Assembly: GCF_019599465.1 (NCBI RefSeq) | Contig: NZ_RKLR01000007.1 | Coordinates: forward strand, 157,006 to 221,005 | Reading direction: 5' to 3' | From: Haloarcula rubra | Lineage (GTDB): Archaea; Halobacteriota; Halobacteria; Halobacteriales; Haloarculaceae | DNA length: 64,000 nt | In this document: piece by piece, positions 33,892 to 42,996 of the stretch | How the letters are laid out: each line of letters begins with the position of its first letter | Numbering within the stretch: position 1 is the stretch's first letter | Program-made: the position numbers and the translations under genes | The notes under the pieces: generated by a model | What the model was told of the DNA's origin: nothing | The model's database searches: none | Seen by the model: the letters and a program-made list of their open reading frames with translations, nothing else

Positions 33892-35211
33892 ATGGAGTCA
33901 GACGATTCATCGAAGCAACTCGACCGTCGAACAGTCCTCAAAGCGTCAGGCCTCGCCGGCCTCGCCGGCCTCGCCGGCTGCGTCAGTACCACCGACGACG
34001 GTGGCGACGGCGGCGGCAGCGACGGGAGCGATGGCGGTAGTGACGGCGGCAGCACGGAGACCGACGGCGACGGGGGGAGCGGCGACGGCGGGAGCGGCCC
34101 CTACAACATCGGGATGGTCGACGCCCTCACGGGGTCGCTGTCCGCGTTCGGCGAGCGGAACCAGCGCGGGAAGGACCTCGCTCTCGAAGACGTCAACGAG
34201 GTCGGCATCGACGGCCGCGAACTCGCCATCACCGTCGAGGACTCCGAGAGTGAGAGTCAGGGTGGCGTCTCGGCGGCCCAGAAACTCGTCAATCAGGACG
34301 GGGTCCCGTTCCTCATCGGTGCGGTGGGCTCCGGCGTCTCGCTGGCTATCTACGAGAGCGTCGTACAGGGCACCGACGTCGTCCAGTTGAGCCAGAACTC
34401 CACGGGCCTGTCGCTCACCGACTTCCCCGGCCTGCTCCGGATGTCCCCGACTGGCCGGACCCAGTCGACGGCGCTCGCGAACATCATCGCCGAGGACGGC
34501 TACGACAACGTCGCGCTGACCTACGTCAACAACGACTACGGCCAGAGTCTCGCCGACGCGTTCGTCGACGCCTACGAGGGCGAGGTCGTCTACAACAGCC
34601 CCCACGACCAGGAACAGCAGTCGTACTCCTCGGTCGTCTCCGAGATGAACTCCGCGGGCGCGGACGCGTGGCTGTTCATCACCTATCAGGCCGAGTTCGC
34701 GACGATGGTCAACGAGGTGTACTCCAGCGGCTACGAGGCGCAGTTCTACGGCGCCGACTCCGTCTCCGGCGACAACGTCATCGAGAACACCCCCGAGGGG
34801 AGCATTGAGGGCATGAAAATCGTCGTCCCCTCCGCTCCCGTAGAGGAGGAGAACTACCAGCAGTTCGCGTCGGACTTCGAGGAAGCCTACGGCGAGCAAC
34901 CGACCGCGTGGTCGGCCTACGCCTACGACTGCGTGGTCACCGCCGCGCTGTCGATTCAGGCCGCCGACGAGTTCACCGGCGCCGCACTACAGGAGACGGT
35001 CCGCGACGTGACCCGCCCGGAGGGTGAGCAGGTCACCTCTTTCGAGGCTGCGAGCCAGATTCTCGCCGACGGCGGTGGCCCCAGCGACGTCGACTATCAG
35101 GGCGTCAGCGGCCCCATCGACTTCGACGAGAACGGTGACCCCGTCGGCTTCCTGCAGATTCTGACCGTCCAGGACCACGACTACGTCGGCACCGGCTTCC
35201 TCGAATCCTGA
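33892..35211 (+). CDS. ABC transporter substrate-binding lipoprotein, branched-chain-amino-acid type (LivK-like), 439 aa
   Basis: Tat lipoprotein signal RRTVLKASGLAGLAGLAGC, then an acidic Gly/Ser/Asp-rich linker, then a type I periplasmic-binding fold: NIGMVDALTGSLSAFGERNQRGKDLALEDVNEVG, with DGYDNVALTYVNNDYG in the second lobe. The ATG at 33892 is chosen because the one at 33877 is only 18 bases from the TATA box. It heads a five-gene operon. The CCATGG operator shared with proline catabolism makes proline or a related amino acid the best substrate guess. Confidence 0.9.
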   Translation: MESDDSSKQLDRRTVLKASGLAGLAGLAGCVSTTDDGGDGGGSDGSDGGSDGGSTETDGDGGSGDGGSGPYNIGMVDALTGSLSAFGERNQRGKDLALEDVNEVGIDGRELAITVEDSESESQGGVSAAQKLVNQDGVPFLIGAVGSGVSLAIYESVVQGTDVVQLSQNSTGLSLTDFPGLLRMSPTGRTQSTALANIIAEDGYDNVALTYVNNDYGQSLADAFVDAYEGEVVYNSPHDQEQQSYSSVVSEMNSAGADAWLFITYQAEFATMVNEVYSSGYEAQFYGADSVSGDNVIENTPEGSIEGMKIVVPSAPVEEENYQQFASDFEEAYGEQPTAWSAYAYDCVVTAALSIQAADEFTGAALQETVRDVTRPEGEQVTSFEAASQILADGGGPSDVDYQGVSGPIDFDENGDPVGFLQILTVQDHDYVGTGFLES

Positions 35212-35220
35212 GGCCACGCT

Positions 35221-36162
35221 ATGGTCTTCGACTATCTCGCCAGCGGGCTCGTATTCAGCAGTATCATCGTGCTCGGCAGCATCGGACTGTCGCTCATCTA
35301 CAGCATCGCCGACTTCGCGAACTTCGCCCACGGCGACACGATGACCGTGGGGGCCTACGCGGCGTTCGTCACGTTCGGCGCCGTCGGCGGCCTCGGCACC
35401 AGCGTCCTCGGCCTCCCGATAGGGTTCTTCGTGGCGCTGGTGGCCGGTATCGCCGTCGCCGCCGTCGTCGCCGTCGTCACGGAGAAAGTGGTGTACGACG
35501 GCATGAGCGCGGGGTCCATCGAACTGCTCATCACGTCCATCGGCATCGCGTTCGTCTACCGCGCCATCATCCAGATAGGGTTCGGCGCGGACTTCACGCG
35601 CTACGAGGTCCAGACGCTGCGGCCCATCGAGGCGTTGCTCCCCTACGGCGTTCGGGTGACCCAGCACGACGTGGCCATCGTCCTCTCGGCGCTCGTCCTC
35701 GTCGGGTCGCTCCACACCCTCCTCCAGTACAGCGACCTCGGCCGGAAGATGCGCGCGATGGCGGACAACCCAGACCTCGCGCGGGTCAGCGGTATCCGCA
35801 CCGACCGCGTGAAACTGTGGACGTGGATAATCGGCGCCGGCCTCGCGGGGTCGGGCGGCGTGTTCCTCGGCCTGTACAACCAGCTCTCGCCACGGATGGG
35901 GTTCAACCTCCTGCTGCTCATCTTCGCCGCCGTCATCCTCGGCGGCATCGGCTCCGTCTACGGGGCCATGCTCGGCGGATTCCTCATCGGGATGATAAAC
36001 CAACTGACGCCCGTGCTGACGGAACTGGGGGCACTGTTGCCGCTGGTGCCCGATAGCTTCGGCATCCCCATCGGCATCGAGTACGCCAACGCCATCGCGT
36101 TCGTCATCATGGTGGCCGTGTTGCTCGTCCGACCGAACGGCATCGCCGGGGAGGCGACCTGA
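35221..36162 (+). CDS. livH: Branched-chain-amino-acid-type ABC transporter permease (LivH-like), 313 aa
   Basis: Eight or so membrane helices. LivH signatures: IYSIADFANFAHGDTMTVGAYAAF near the start, MRAMADNPDLARVSGIRTDRV as the EAA-like coupling loop, and AAVILGGIGSVYGAMLGGFLIGM. It forms the inner-membrane channel with the LivM-like protein encoded next. Nine bases separate it from the binding-protein gene. Confidence 0.92.
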   Translation: MVFDYLASGLVFSSIIVLGSIGLSLIYSIADFANFAHGDTMTVGAYAAFVTFGAVGGLGTSVLGLPIGFFVALVAGIAVAAVVAVVTEKVVYDGMSAGSIELLITSIGIAFVYRAIIQIGFGADFTRYEVQTLRPIEALLPYGVRVTQHDVAIVLSALVLVGSLHTLLQYSDLGRKMRAMADNPDLARVSGIRTDRVKLWTWIIGAGLAGSGGVFLGLYNQLSPRMGFNLLLLIFAAVILGGIGSVYGAMLGGFLIGMINQLTPVLTELGALLPLVPDSFGIPIGIEYANAIAFVIMVAVLLVRPNGIAGEAT

Positions 36163-36163
36163 G

Positions 36164-37342
36164 ATGCGCGTGCTCTCCGACCCGAAAGGGTACTGGGCGG
36201 ACCTCACGAGGTCCGAGCAGGGCGTCGTCGCGTTCATCGTCGCCTTCGCCGGACTCCTGCTCGTGGGCCTGCTGACGGGCGCGCTCGCGCCGACGTACTT
36301 CCTCTATCTCGTCGGCCTCGCGGGGATGTACGCACTGCTCTCGTTCGGCCTGAACTCGCAGTGGGGGTTCACCGGCCTCATCAACTTCAGCGTGGCGGCG
36401 TTCTTCGGCATCGGCGCGTACGGGACGGCGCTGATGAGCGCCAGCAGTTCGCCCATCGCCGGCGACCTGCTCCCTATCGTCGGCCTCGTCGTCGCACTGG
36501 TCGTCGCCGCCCTGTTGGCGCTCGCCATCGGGATTCCGACGCTGCGCCTGCGTGCGGACTACCTCGCCATCGCCTCGCTCGGACTGGCGGAAGTCGTCCG
36601 CCTCGTCGTGCTGAACGAGCGGCAGTTCACCAACGGGAGCGCCGGTGTGCGGGGCATCCCGCCGTTCTTCGAAGGGTTCCCCGTGCTCGCGGACCTCCCA
36701 CAGATGATGCCGGGACTGGCGATTCGACCGCTCCCCGGTACGACCATCGTGCTGGAGACGCCGTTCTGGGGCGCACTCCTGAACGTCGTCGTCGTCCTCG
36801 GGTTCGTCGGCGTGAGCTACGCCGTCCTCCGGCGGGCCCACCGCTCGCCGTGGGGGCGCGTCCTGCGGACCATCCGCTCGGACGAGGACCTCGCGCGGGC
36901 CCTCGGGAAGAACACCTACGGCTTCAAGATGCAGTCGTTCGTCCTCGGGAGCCTCATCATGGCACTGGCGGGCGTGTTCTACGCCCACCTGAACCTCTTC
37001 GTGAGTCCCGGCGACCTCGACCCCGTGACGACGTTCTACGTCTGGGTCGCCGTCATCCTCGGCGGGAGCGGGTCGAACCGCGGCGCGCTGTTCGGCGGGT
37101 TCGTCATCGTCGGTATCCGGGAGGGGACCCGCTTCCTCAACGAGTTCGCGTGGATTCCCATCGACGTCGCGCCGCTCCGACTGCTGCTCATCGGCGTGCT
37201 CATCGTCGTCCTCATGCGGTACCGCCCGCAGGGCGTGCTTCCGCCACAGCGAGAACTCATCTGGCCGAAAGTCGTCGACGAGGCACCGGACCGGCCGGAC
37301 TCCGGCGTCCGCGAGGCCAAGGTAGGTGGTGGCGATGACTGA
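36164..37342 (+). CDS. livM: Branched-chain-amino-acid-type ABC transporter permease (LivM-like), 392 aa
   Basis: LivM signatures: SFGLNSQWGFTGLINFSVAAFFGIGAY, TLRLRADYLAIASLGLAEVVRL, the coupling loop RTIRSDEDLARALGKNTYGFK and FYVWVAVILGGSGSNRGALFGG. Ten membrane helices are likely. One base separates its start from the livH stop, and its end overlaps livG by eight bases. Confidence 0.92.
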   Translation: MRVLSDPKGYWADLTRSEQGVVAFIVAFAGLLLVGLLTGALAPTYFLYLVGLAGMYALLSFGLNSQWGFTGLINFSVAAFFGIGAYGTALMSASSSPIAGDLLPIVGLVVALVVAALLALAIGIPTLRLRADYLAIASLGLAEVVRLVVLNERQFTNGSAGVRGIPPFFEGFPVLADLPQMMPGLAIRPLPGTTIVLETPFWGALLNVVVVLGFVGVSYAVLRRAHRSPWGRVLRTIRSDEDLARALGKNTYGFKMQSFVLGSLIMALAGVFYAHLNLFVSPGDLDPVTTFYVWVAVILGGSGSNRGALFGGFVIVGIREGTRFLNEFAWIPIDVAPLRLLLIGVLIVVLMRYRPQGVLPPQRELIWPKVVDEAPDRPDSGVREAKVGGGDD

Positions 37343-38165
37343 CGCCGACGCGACGGCGGCGGACGCCGCCGCGACGGACGTGGCGGCCGACCAGTCGAAA
37401 GACGACGTGGTCCTCCGCGTCGAGGACTTACAGAAGTCCTTCGGCGCGCTGACCGCCACCGACCACGCGACCTTCGAGGTGGAACGGGGGACCATCACGG
37501 GACTCATCGGCCCGAACGGGGCCGGAAAGTCCACGCTGTTCAACCTCGTCTCCGGGTTCTACGAACCGGACGGCGGCCGCGTCGAAGTGAACGGCACAGA
37601 GGTCACGGGGATGGAACCGTACGAAATCGCCGACCACGGCCTCATCCGGACCTTCCAGACGCCGCGGAAGCTAGAGGGGATGACCGTCCGGGAGGCGATG
37701 CTCGTCGGCCCGCGCAAACAACCCGGCGAGTCGTTCCTGAACCTGTTCTTCAGACCCGGCGACGTCGGCGAGCACGAGGCGGCGAACCTGGCCGACGCCG
37801 AGCGCATCCTCGAAGAGTTCGAGATAGACCACCTCGCCACGCAACCGGCGACCAAGATATCGGGCGGGCAGATGAAACTCGTCGAACTCGCCCGCGCGAT
37901 GCTGGCCGAACCGGAACTACTCCTGCTGGACGAACCGGCCGCGGGGGTCAACCCGACGCTGCGGAACAAACTCGCCGAACAGATACGCCGCCTCAACGAG
38001 CAGGGGACGACGTTCCTGCTCATCGAACACGACATGGACTTCGTGATGAAACTCGCCGACCCGGTCATCGTCTTGGACCAGGGGAGCGTCCTCATGGAGG
38101 GGACGCCACAGGAGGTACAGACCGACGAGCGCGTCATCGACGCCTACCTCGGGGGGAGTCCATGA
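37335..38165 (+). CDS. livG: ABC transporter ATP-binding protein (LivG-like), 276 aa
   Basis: Complete ATPase: Walker A GPNGAGKST, the Q-loop in IRTFQTPRKLEGMTVREAML, signature ISGGQMKLVELARAM, Walker B LLLDEPAAGVNP and the H-loop LIEHDMDFVM. The first 25 residues are a variable Ala/Asp-rich extension. A GTG at 37326 is an alternative start. Overlaps both neighbours, so the operon is tightly coupled. Confidence 0.93.
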   Translation: MTDADATAADAAATDVAADQSKDDVVLRVEDLQKSFGALTATDHATFEVERGTITGLIGPNGAGKSTLFNLVSGFYEPDGGRVEVNGTEVTGMEPYEIADHGLIRTFQTPRKLEGMTVREAMLVGPRKQPGESFLNLFFRPGDVGEHEAANLADAERILEEFEIDHLATQPATKISGGQMKLVELARAMLAEPELLLLDEPAAGVNPTLRNKLAEQIRRLNEQGTTFLLIEHDMDFVMKLADPVIVLDQGSVLMEGTPQEVQTDERVIDAYLGGSP

Positions 38166-38875
38166 GCGACGACGCCGTGCTGGCACTGTCGGACGTCGAC
38201 AGCGGCTACGGCGAGGTGCAGGTCCTCGACGACCTCACGCTCCACCTGAACGCGTCCGAAATCGTCTGTCTCATCGGCCCGAACGGGGCCGGGAAGTCGA
38301 CGGTCCTCAAGACGGCCTTCGGGATGCTGACGCCGTGGGAGGGGACTGTCACCTACCACGGCGACGACATCGGCGGGATGGCCCCCGAGGACATCGTCCG
38401 CGAGGGCATCGGATACGTCCCACAGACCGACAACGTGTTCGGGACGCTCACCATCGAGGAGAACCTGCGGATGGGCGGTGTCGCCCGCGAGAGTGGGCTG
38501 GACGAGGTCATCGAGGACCTCTACGACCGGTTCCCCCTGCTGGACGACACCCGGAAGGCGAAAGCCAAGACGCTGTCGGGCGGCCAGCGACAGGTGCTCG
38601 CGTTCGCGCGAGCGCTGGTGATGGAACCCGACGTGCTCCTCATCGACGAGCCGTCGGCCGGGTTGGCACCCAACACCGCCGACGAGGTGTTCGGCCACGT
38701 GCAGGCGGTCAACGACATGGACACGGCCATCCTCATGGTCGAACAGAACGCGAAGAAGGGGCTGGGCATCTCCGACCGGGGGTACGTACTCGACCAGGGG
38801 ACGGTACGGTTCGAAGACGCCGCCTCGGAACTACTGGACAACGAAGACGTCTCGAAACTCTACCTCGGCGGCTGA
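38162..38875 (+). CDS. livF: ABC transporter ATP-binding protein (LivF-like), 237 aa
   Basis: Walker A GPNGAGKST, Q-loop GYVPQTDNVFGTLT typical of LivF, signature LSGGQRQVLAFARAL, Walker B LLIDEPSAGLAP and D/H loops up to MVEQNAKKGLG. Last gene of the LivKHMGF-type operon; starts inside the livG stop (ATGA). The origin-like repeats begin 30 bases after its stop codon. Confidence 0.93.
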   Translation: MSDDAVLALSDVDSGYGEVQVLDDLTLHLNASEIVCLIGPNGAGKSTVLKTAFGMLTPWEGTVTYHGDDIGGMAPEDIVREGIGYVPQTDNVFGTLTIEENLRMGGVARESGLDEVIEDLYDRFPLLDDTRKAKAKTLSGGQRQVLAFARALVMEPDVLLIDEPSAGLAPNTADEVFGHVQAVNDMDTAILMVEQNAKKGLGISDRGYVLDQGTVRFEDAASELLDNEDVSKLYLGG

Positions 38876-38906
38876 CGGGGGCGCGACGACGCAGTCAGGT
38901 GCCCCG

Positions 38907-38928
38907 TCACCCCACCACGTCGAGTGTT
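38907..38928 (-). repeat. Origin-recognition-box-like repeat, copy A (variant)
   Basis: Minus-strand copy of the repeat whose core is ACACTCGACACGGTGGGGTG. Here the centre reads ACGTGG instead of ACACGG. Left-hand group, opposite in orientation to copies D-H. Confidence 0.6.
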
Positions 38929-39003
38929 CTCGGAGTGATGGGTTCGGGCCCGCGGTGGGGACGGTCACCAGAGCGGTCGACGCCGACCGATTGCGCCATC
39001 CCC

Positions 39004-39025
39004 TCACCCCACCGTGTCGAGTGTT
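39004..39025 (-). repeat. Origin-recognition-box-like repeat, copy B
   Basis: Minus-strand copy matching the 20-base core exactly (plus strand reads CACCCCACCGTGTCGAGTGT). Confidence 0.7.
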
Positions 39026-39117
39026 TCTCCGGTCGTCGCGGGGTGGTGTGCCGGAGTGGTCCGGCACGACGGTGGACTCACGACACTCGACGACCGAGTG
39101 CCCGATACTCTCCCCAC

Positions 39118-39139
39118 CCACCCCACCGTGTCGAGTGTT
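39118..39139 (-). repeat. Origin-recognition-box-like repeat, copy C
   Basis: Minus-strand copy, exact match to the consensus core, 114 bases after copy B. Copies A-C are spaced 97 and 114 bases apart. Confidence 0.7.
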
Positions 39140-39299
39140 CTGGGAGACCGACGGCGGGCCGACAGCCCGGCGAGTTCGGTGCGTGGCCGTCGACGGAACG
39201 TGTCGACGAACCTTCGATTGTCCCGGTTTCGCCGCAGTGAGAACGGACCATTGACGAGGCTTCGGTCCAATCGTTGGACGAGTCGCTATCCGACGGACA
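39140..39299. other. Candidate replication origin core between inverted repeats
   Basis: Stretch of about 160 bases between the left group (A-C, minus) and copy D (plus), upstream of the Orc1/Cdc6 gene. In haloarchaea the origin usually lies in this position with inverted boxes flanking an unwinding element. This segment is not strikingly AT-rich, so the melting site is unclear. No gene is seen in it. Confidence 0.5.
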
Positions 39300-39321
39300 A
39301 ACACTCGACGCGGTGGGGTGG
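39300..39321 (+). repeat. Origin-recognition-box-like repeat, copy D
   Basis: Plus-strand copy with one change in the core (CGACGCGG for CGACACGG), 78 bases before the orc1 start codon. Confidence 0.65.
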
Positions 39322-39354
39322 TGTTTCGGGGCCGAAATCGGTTCACTCGACGCA

Positions 39355-39374
39355 GTCGACACGGTGGTTTTATG
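39355..39374 (+). promoter_or_regulatory. orc1 TATA box with an overlapping half repeat (copy E)
   Basis: TCGACACGGTGG, twelve bases of the repeat, is directly followed by TTTTATG, the TATA box 26-32 bases before ATG 39400. Binding of Orc1 here would touch its own promoter. Confidence 0.55.
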
Positions 39375-39399
39375 TATCGAATGTCCATACGGTGTGGCA

Positions 39400-40608
39400 A
39401 TGGCGAGGTTCACCCGTGACGAGGAGGTGTTCCGTGACGAGGACATGTTGCGGGAGGACTATCAGCCGGACTCTATCGCCGCTCGGGACGAGGAACTGGC
39501 GTCCTACGAGAACGCGCTCCAACCGGTCATCAACGGCGCGCAACCGCGCAACATCTTCCTCTACGGGAAGGCCGGCGTGGGGAAGACTGCCGTCACGCGG
39601 TTCCTCCTCTCACATCTGCGGCAGGACGTCGCCGAGTACGACGACGTCGATCTCTCGGTGTACTGGCTGAACTGTACGAACTTCTCCTCGTCGTATCAGG
39701 TCGCGGCGAACCTCGTGAACCTCCTGCGGCCGGCGAACCAGCAGATAAGCACCACCGGCTACCCACAGCAGACCGTCTTCGACATGCTGTACGAGGAACT
39801 GGAGGACATCGGCGGGACGGTCCTGTTGGTCTTGGACGAGATAGACCACATCGGCGAAGACGACGATATCCTCTACGAACTCCCGCGGGCGCGCTCGAAC
39901 GGGTATCTGGAGACGGTCAAACCGGGCGTCATCGGCATCAGCAACGACTTCGGCTTCCGGGAGACGCTCTCGCCGAAGGTCAAGGACACCCTCTGTGAGG
40001 AGGAGATTCACTTCCCACCGTATCAGGCGCCCGAACTGGAGTCGATACTCACCCAGCGCGTCGAAGGCGCGTTACGTGCCGACGCGCTCTCCGAGGGGGT
40101 CTTACAGCTCTGTGCCGCCATCGCCGCACAGGATACGGGTAGTGCACGGCAGGCGCTCGACCTCCTGTACAAGGCCGGCGACATCGCCCGGACGCAGGAC
40201 GACCCACCCATCGTCGAGGAACACGTCCGACAAGCCTCACAGGAACTCGAACGGGGGCAGATACGCCACGGGATGCGGGAGTTGACCCACCACGGCCACC
40301 TCACGCTCATCGCGACGCTCTCGCTGGCGTTCGAGGACCAGATGCCGGCGCGCGTTCGCGAGATTTACCCAGTCTACCGGTCCGTCGCGGACCAGTCGGG
40401 GACGGACCCGCTGGTTCGCCGTCGGATGCACGACCATCTCGCCGACCTCGCGATGGTCGGCATCCTCCAGCGGACCGTCCGTAACGAGGGTCGGGCCGGC
40501 GGACAGTACCACGAGTACGAGTTCGACGTACCGCTGGACTTAGTCTGTGACGTCGTCAGGGAACTGGACGACATCGCCATGCCGAACGTCGTCGCTCGGC
40601 ACATCTGA
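39400..40608 (+). CDS. orc1: Orc1/Cdc6 family replication initiator, 402 aa
   Basis: AAA+ domain: N-terminal [24 protein letters not shown], Walker [17 protein letters not shown], Walker [17 protein letters not shown], then sensor regions. A C-terminal winged helix (residues about 310-400) would bind the origin boxes. [14 protein letters not shown] is the usual haloarchaeal start, and TATA spacing supports ATG 39400. It sits between two groups of origin-box-like repeats, so it probably initiates replication here. It differs in detail from the most conserved haloarchaeal OriC1-linked Orc1, and which origin this is cannot be told. Confidence 0.93.
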   Translation: MARFTRDEEVFRDEDMLREDYQPDSIAARDEELASYENALQPVINGAQPRNIFLYGKAGVGKTAVTRFLLSHLRQDVAEYDDVDLSVYWLNCTNFSSSYQVAANLVNLLRPANQQISTTGYPQQTVFDMLYEELEDIGGTVLLVLDEIDHIGEDDDILYELPRARSNGYLETVKPGVIGISNDFGFRETLSPKVKDTLCEEEIHFPPYQAPELESILTQRVEGALRADALSEGVLQLCAAIAAQDTGSARQALDLLYKAGDIARTQDDPPIVEEHVRQASQELERGQIRHGMRELTHHGHLTLIATLSLAFEDQMPARVREIYPVYRSVADQSGTDPLVRRRMHDHLADLAMVGILQRTVRNEGRAGGQYHEYEFDVPLDLVCDVVRELDDIAMPNVVARHI

Positions 40609-40661
40609 CCGGACGGCGGCGACGGCCGGCGACGCGTCCGCCCTAGCGACGCCGCCGTGAG

Positions 40662-40683
40662 AACACTCGACACGGTGGGGTGG
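40662..40683 (+). repeat. Origin-recognition-box-like repeat, copy F
   Basis: Exact consensus, plus strand, 53 bases after the orc1 stop codon. Confidence 0.68.
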
Positions 40684-40771
40684 GGGTGTCGGTCACGGGT
40701 GGTGGGTCGGTCACGGTGGACGGTCGAACCGCACGTCCGTCGATGAGCCACGGGGCTGGACGGACCGCGGG

Positions 40772-40793
40772 AACACTCGACACGGTGGGGTGG
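40772..40793 (+). repeat. Origin-recognition-box-like repeat, copy G
   Basis: Exact consensus, plus strand, 110 bases after copy F. The intervals F-G and G-H resemble those within the left group. Confidence 0.68.
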
Positions 40794-40910
40794 GAGGGGC
40801 TCGACGCGTAGCCGAGTCACTGCCCGTGCCCGACGAATCGTGTAAATTACCGTCGTCGATTTCCGCCCGAACGCGCACCCCTTTCGCCTCACCTCCACCC
40901 CCAAACGCAG

Positions 40911-40932
40911 AACACTCGACACGGTGGGGTGG
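40911..40932 (+). repeat. Origin-recognition-box-like repeat, copy H
   Basis: Exact consensus, plus strand, 139 bases after copy G and 66 bases before the Usp start. The interval before it holds a small AT-richer patch (GTGTAAATTACC near 40840-40850). The 389-base spacer 40609-40997 contains no gene. Confidence 0.68.
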
Positions 40933-40997
40933 GCGTGTCCACCGCCGCGGTCGTGACGTGGAACTATCACCTCGCCGCGCGTACCGCCCCGGTACCG

Positions 40998-41891
40998 ATG
41001 TACGACACCATCCTCGTGCCGACCGACGGGAGCGACCACGCGCGCAGGGCGGCCGAACACGGCGCGTACCTCGCCGAGTTGTTCGACGCGTCGGTCCACC
41101 TGCTCGCCGCCGTCGACGTGAACGCCGCCAGCGGCCCCTTCTCGGCGGGCGGCGTCGACGACGAGTTCGTCGCGAGACTGGAGGCCAAAGCCGAGTCCGC
41201 CGTCGATGCCACCGCGTCCGGGATGGGGAGCGTCGAACCGGTCCGGCGTGAGGTCGTGACCGGCCGGCCGTCGGACGTGATTCTCGACTACGTGGCCGAC
41301 CACGACGTCGACGTCGTCGCGATGGGGACCCACGGACGCAGTGGTCTCAAGCGAGTGCTGACGGGCAGCGTCGCGGAACACGTCCTCCGCCGGTCACCGG
41401 TTCCGGTTCTCAGCGTCCGTGCGACCGAGGACACGCAAGTCGACGACGGCTACGACGACGTGCTGATTCCGACCGACGGAAGCGAGGCGGCGGCGCCCGC
41501 CGTCGACCACGGGGTCGCCGTCGCCCGGCGGGCCAACGCCCGGGTCCACGCCGTCAGCGTGGTCAACCTCGGCGACGTCACCACCGGCTCGGAGATGGGT
41601 ATCCCGCAGGGCGTGCTCGACCGACTCGAAGCGTCGGCCGCCGAGGCGGCGGAATCGGTCGCCGACGTCGCCCGCGAAACCGGTCTCGAGGCGGTCACGG
41701 CGACGCCGACGGGCTATCCGGGACACGAACTACTGGCGTACGTCGAGGACGCCGGGATAGACGTCGTCGCGATGGGGACCCACGGACACACGGGTCTCGA
41801 CCGGGTCGTACTGGGGAGCACGGCCGAGCGCCTCGTTCGCCGGTCGACGGCCCCCGTCCTCACGGTCCGCTCGCGCCAGCGAGACGAGTGA
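40998..41891 (+). CDS. Universal stress protein, two tandem UspA domains, 297 aa
   Basis: Two Usp domains. The first starts MYDTILVPTDGSDHARRA and ends with AMGTHGRSGLKRVLTGSVAEHVLRRSPVPVL. The second starts DDVLIPTDGSEAAAPA and ends AMGTHGHTGLDRVVLGSTAERLVRRSTAPVL. Both keep the G-2X-G-9X-G(S) nucleotide-binding pattern. ATG at 40998 is the start of the first conserved strand. Cytoplasmic stress protein; no special partner. Confidence 0.92.
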   Translation: MYDTILVPTDGSDHARRAAEHGAYLAELFDASVHLLAAVDVNAASGPFSAGGVDDEFVARLEAKAESAVDATASGMGSVEPVRREVVTGRPSDVILDYVADHDVDVVAMGTHGRSGLKRVLTGSVAEHVLRRSPVPVLSVRATEDTQVDDGYDDVLIPTDGSEAAAPAVDHGVAVARRANARVHAVSVVNLGDVTTGSEMGIPQGVLDRLEASAAEAAESVADVARETGLEAVTATPTGYPGHELLAYVEDAGIDVVAMGTHGHTGLDRVVLGSTAERLVRRSTAPVLTVRSRQRDE

Positions 41892-41964
41892 GAGCACGGC
41901 GTCGGTGAGGACTCGGCGAGCGGCAGTCAGGACTTATAGTCCACCCAACCAAACTGGTACAGAT

Positions 41965-42414
41965 ATGGAGTCAGACCACCCCGTGTCGATGACGGACGAC
42001 GAGGTAGACGCGTTCCTCGGTACCGGCGGTACTGGCGTCCTCTCACTGTCGAGAACGGCGGTCCACTCCCCGCACTCGGTCCCGGTGTCGTACGGCTACG
42101 ACGCGGACACCCGGACGTTCTACTTCCGCCTCGCCGTCGGCCCGGAGAGTGCGAAGACCGACCTCGACGACCGACCGGTGTCCTTCGTCGTCCACCGACA
42201 GGTCGACGAACGGTGGCAGAGCGTGGTCGCTACCGGCGACCTCGAGGACGTCGAGCGAGACGACATCGCGAGCGAGACGCTCGACGGCCTCGGCCGAGTC
42301 GAGATTCCGCTGATAGACGTCTTCGAGGACCCCACACGCGTGGTGGACTTCGAGTTCTACCGCCTCGCCCCCGAGGAACTGACCGGTCGCGCAGAGTCGC
42401 CCGGTCGGACCTAA
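41965..42414 (+). CDS. Pyridoxamine 5'-phosphate oxidase-family flavin-binding protein, 149 aa
   Basis: Split-barrel flavoprotein fold: MTDDEVDAFLGTGGTGVLSLSR, then SVPVSYGYDADTRTFYFRLA, VSFVVHRQVDERWQSVVATGDLEDVE. This matches the FMN-binding PNPOx-like group common in haloarchaea. TTATAG lies 30 bases upstream of the ATG. The substrate (flavin, F420 or haem) is unknown. Its stop overlaps that of the convergent VIT1 gene. Confidence 0.85.
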   Translation: MESDHPVSMTDDEVDAFLGTGGTGVLSLSRTAVHSPHSVPVSYGYDADTRTFYFRLAVGPESAKTDLDDRPVSFVVHRQVDERWQSVVATGDLEDVERDDIASETLDGLGRVEIPLIDVFEDPTRVVDFEFYRLAPEELTGRAESPGRT

Positions 42415-42992
42415 CCGGGCAGGAGGAGGTTGGCGACGGCGACGACGAGGCCGGCCAGCGCCATCCGGGCCGCCGCGACGTACCACCGCTGACCGGAGAT
42501 AGACCCCATGTACGCCCCGAAGGCACCGAGGACGCCGATGCCGAGGCCGACGGCGACGATTGCGGCCTCAGTCATGGTCAGTAGCGTCCCCTCCAGCAGG
42601 AACGGCGACAGCGGAATCAGCACGCCGACGGTCGGTCCCAACCCGCTCATGACCGCGTGGAGCAGTCTGGCGCCGCGGTGTTCGCGCTGGATACGGGTGT
42701 CGTCGAGGTCCGTGAGCATCGCGCGTTCGAGGCGGCGTATCTCGGCGCGCGTCTCCGCGCGCTCTATCTCCCAGACGCTCCAGACCGCCGAGGTCCCGAG
42801 GCCGACGGCCGCTCCGAGCCCGATTTTGACGACCGTGAGACCGTCCGGGACCCCCGAGAGCACCGCTCCGACGACGACGCCGATACAGGTCAGCGTCCCG
42901 TCGAACCCGTTGGAGACGAAGTACCGCCGCGAGATGGCGAGGACGTCCTCCTTGCCCAGCAAGCGGGCCAGTAACTCGCGTGCGGAGACCAC
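42411..42992 (-). CDS. VIT1/CCC1-family membrane transporter, 193 aa
   Basis: Begins VVSARELLARLLGKEDVLAISRRYFVSNGFDGTLTCIGVV, whose NGFDG motif marks the first helix of VIT1/CCC1 iron/manganese exporters. About five helices follow with a cytoplasmic basic/acidic stretch (EIERAETRAEIRRLERAML) in the metal-binding position. GTG at 42992 lies five bases after the DUF211 stop, so the two are one operon. Fe(II) or Mn(II) export or storage is the family role. Confidence 0.82.
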   Translation of the reverse strand: MVSARELLARLLGKEDVLAISRRYFVSNGFDGTLTCIGVVVGAVLSGVPDGLTVVKIGLGAAVGLGTSAVWSVWEIERAETRAEIRRLERAMLTDLDDTRIQREHRGARLLHAVMSGLGPTVGVLIPLSPFLLEGTLLTMTEAAIVAVGLGIGVLGAFGAYMGSISGQRWYVAAARMALAGLVVAVANLLLPG

Positions 42993-42996
42993 GGAG

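Noticed and set aside
38907..40932. Repeats around orc1 considered as a CRISPR array
   Set aside because: Intervals vary from about 80 to over 100 bases, the copies lie in both orientations and no cas gene is near. They fit origin boxes.
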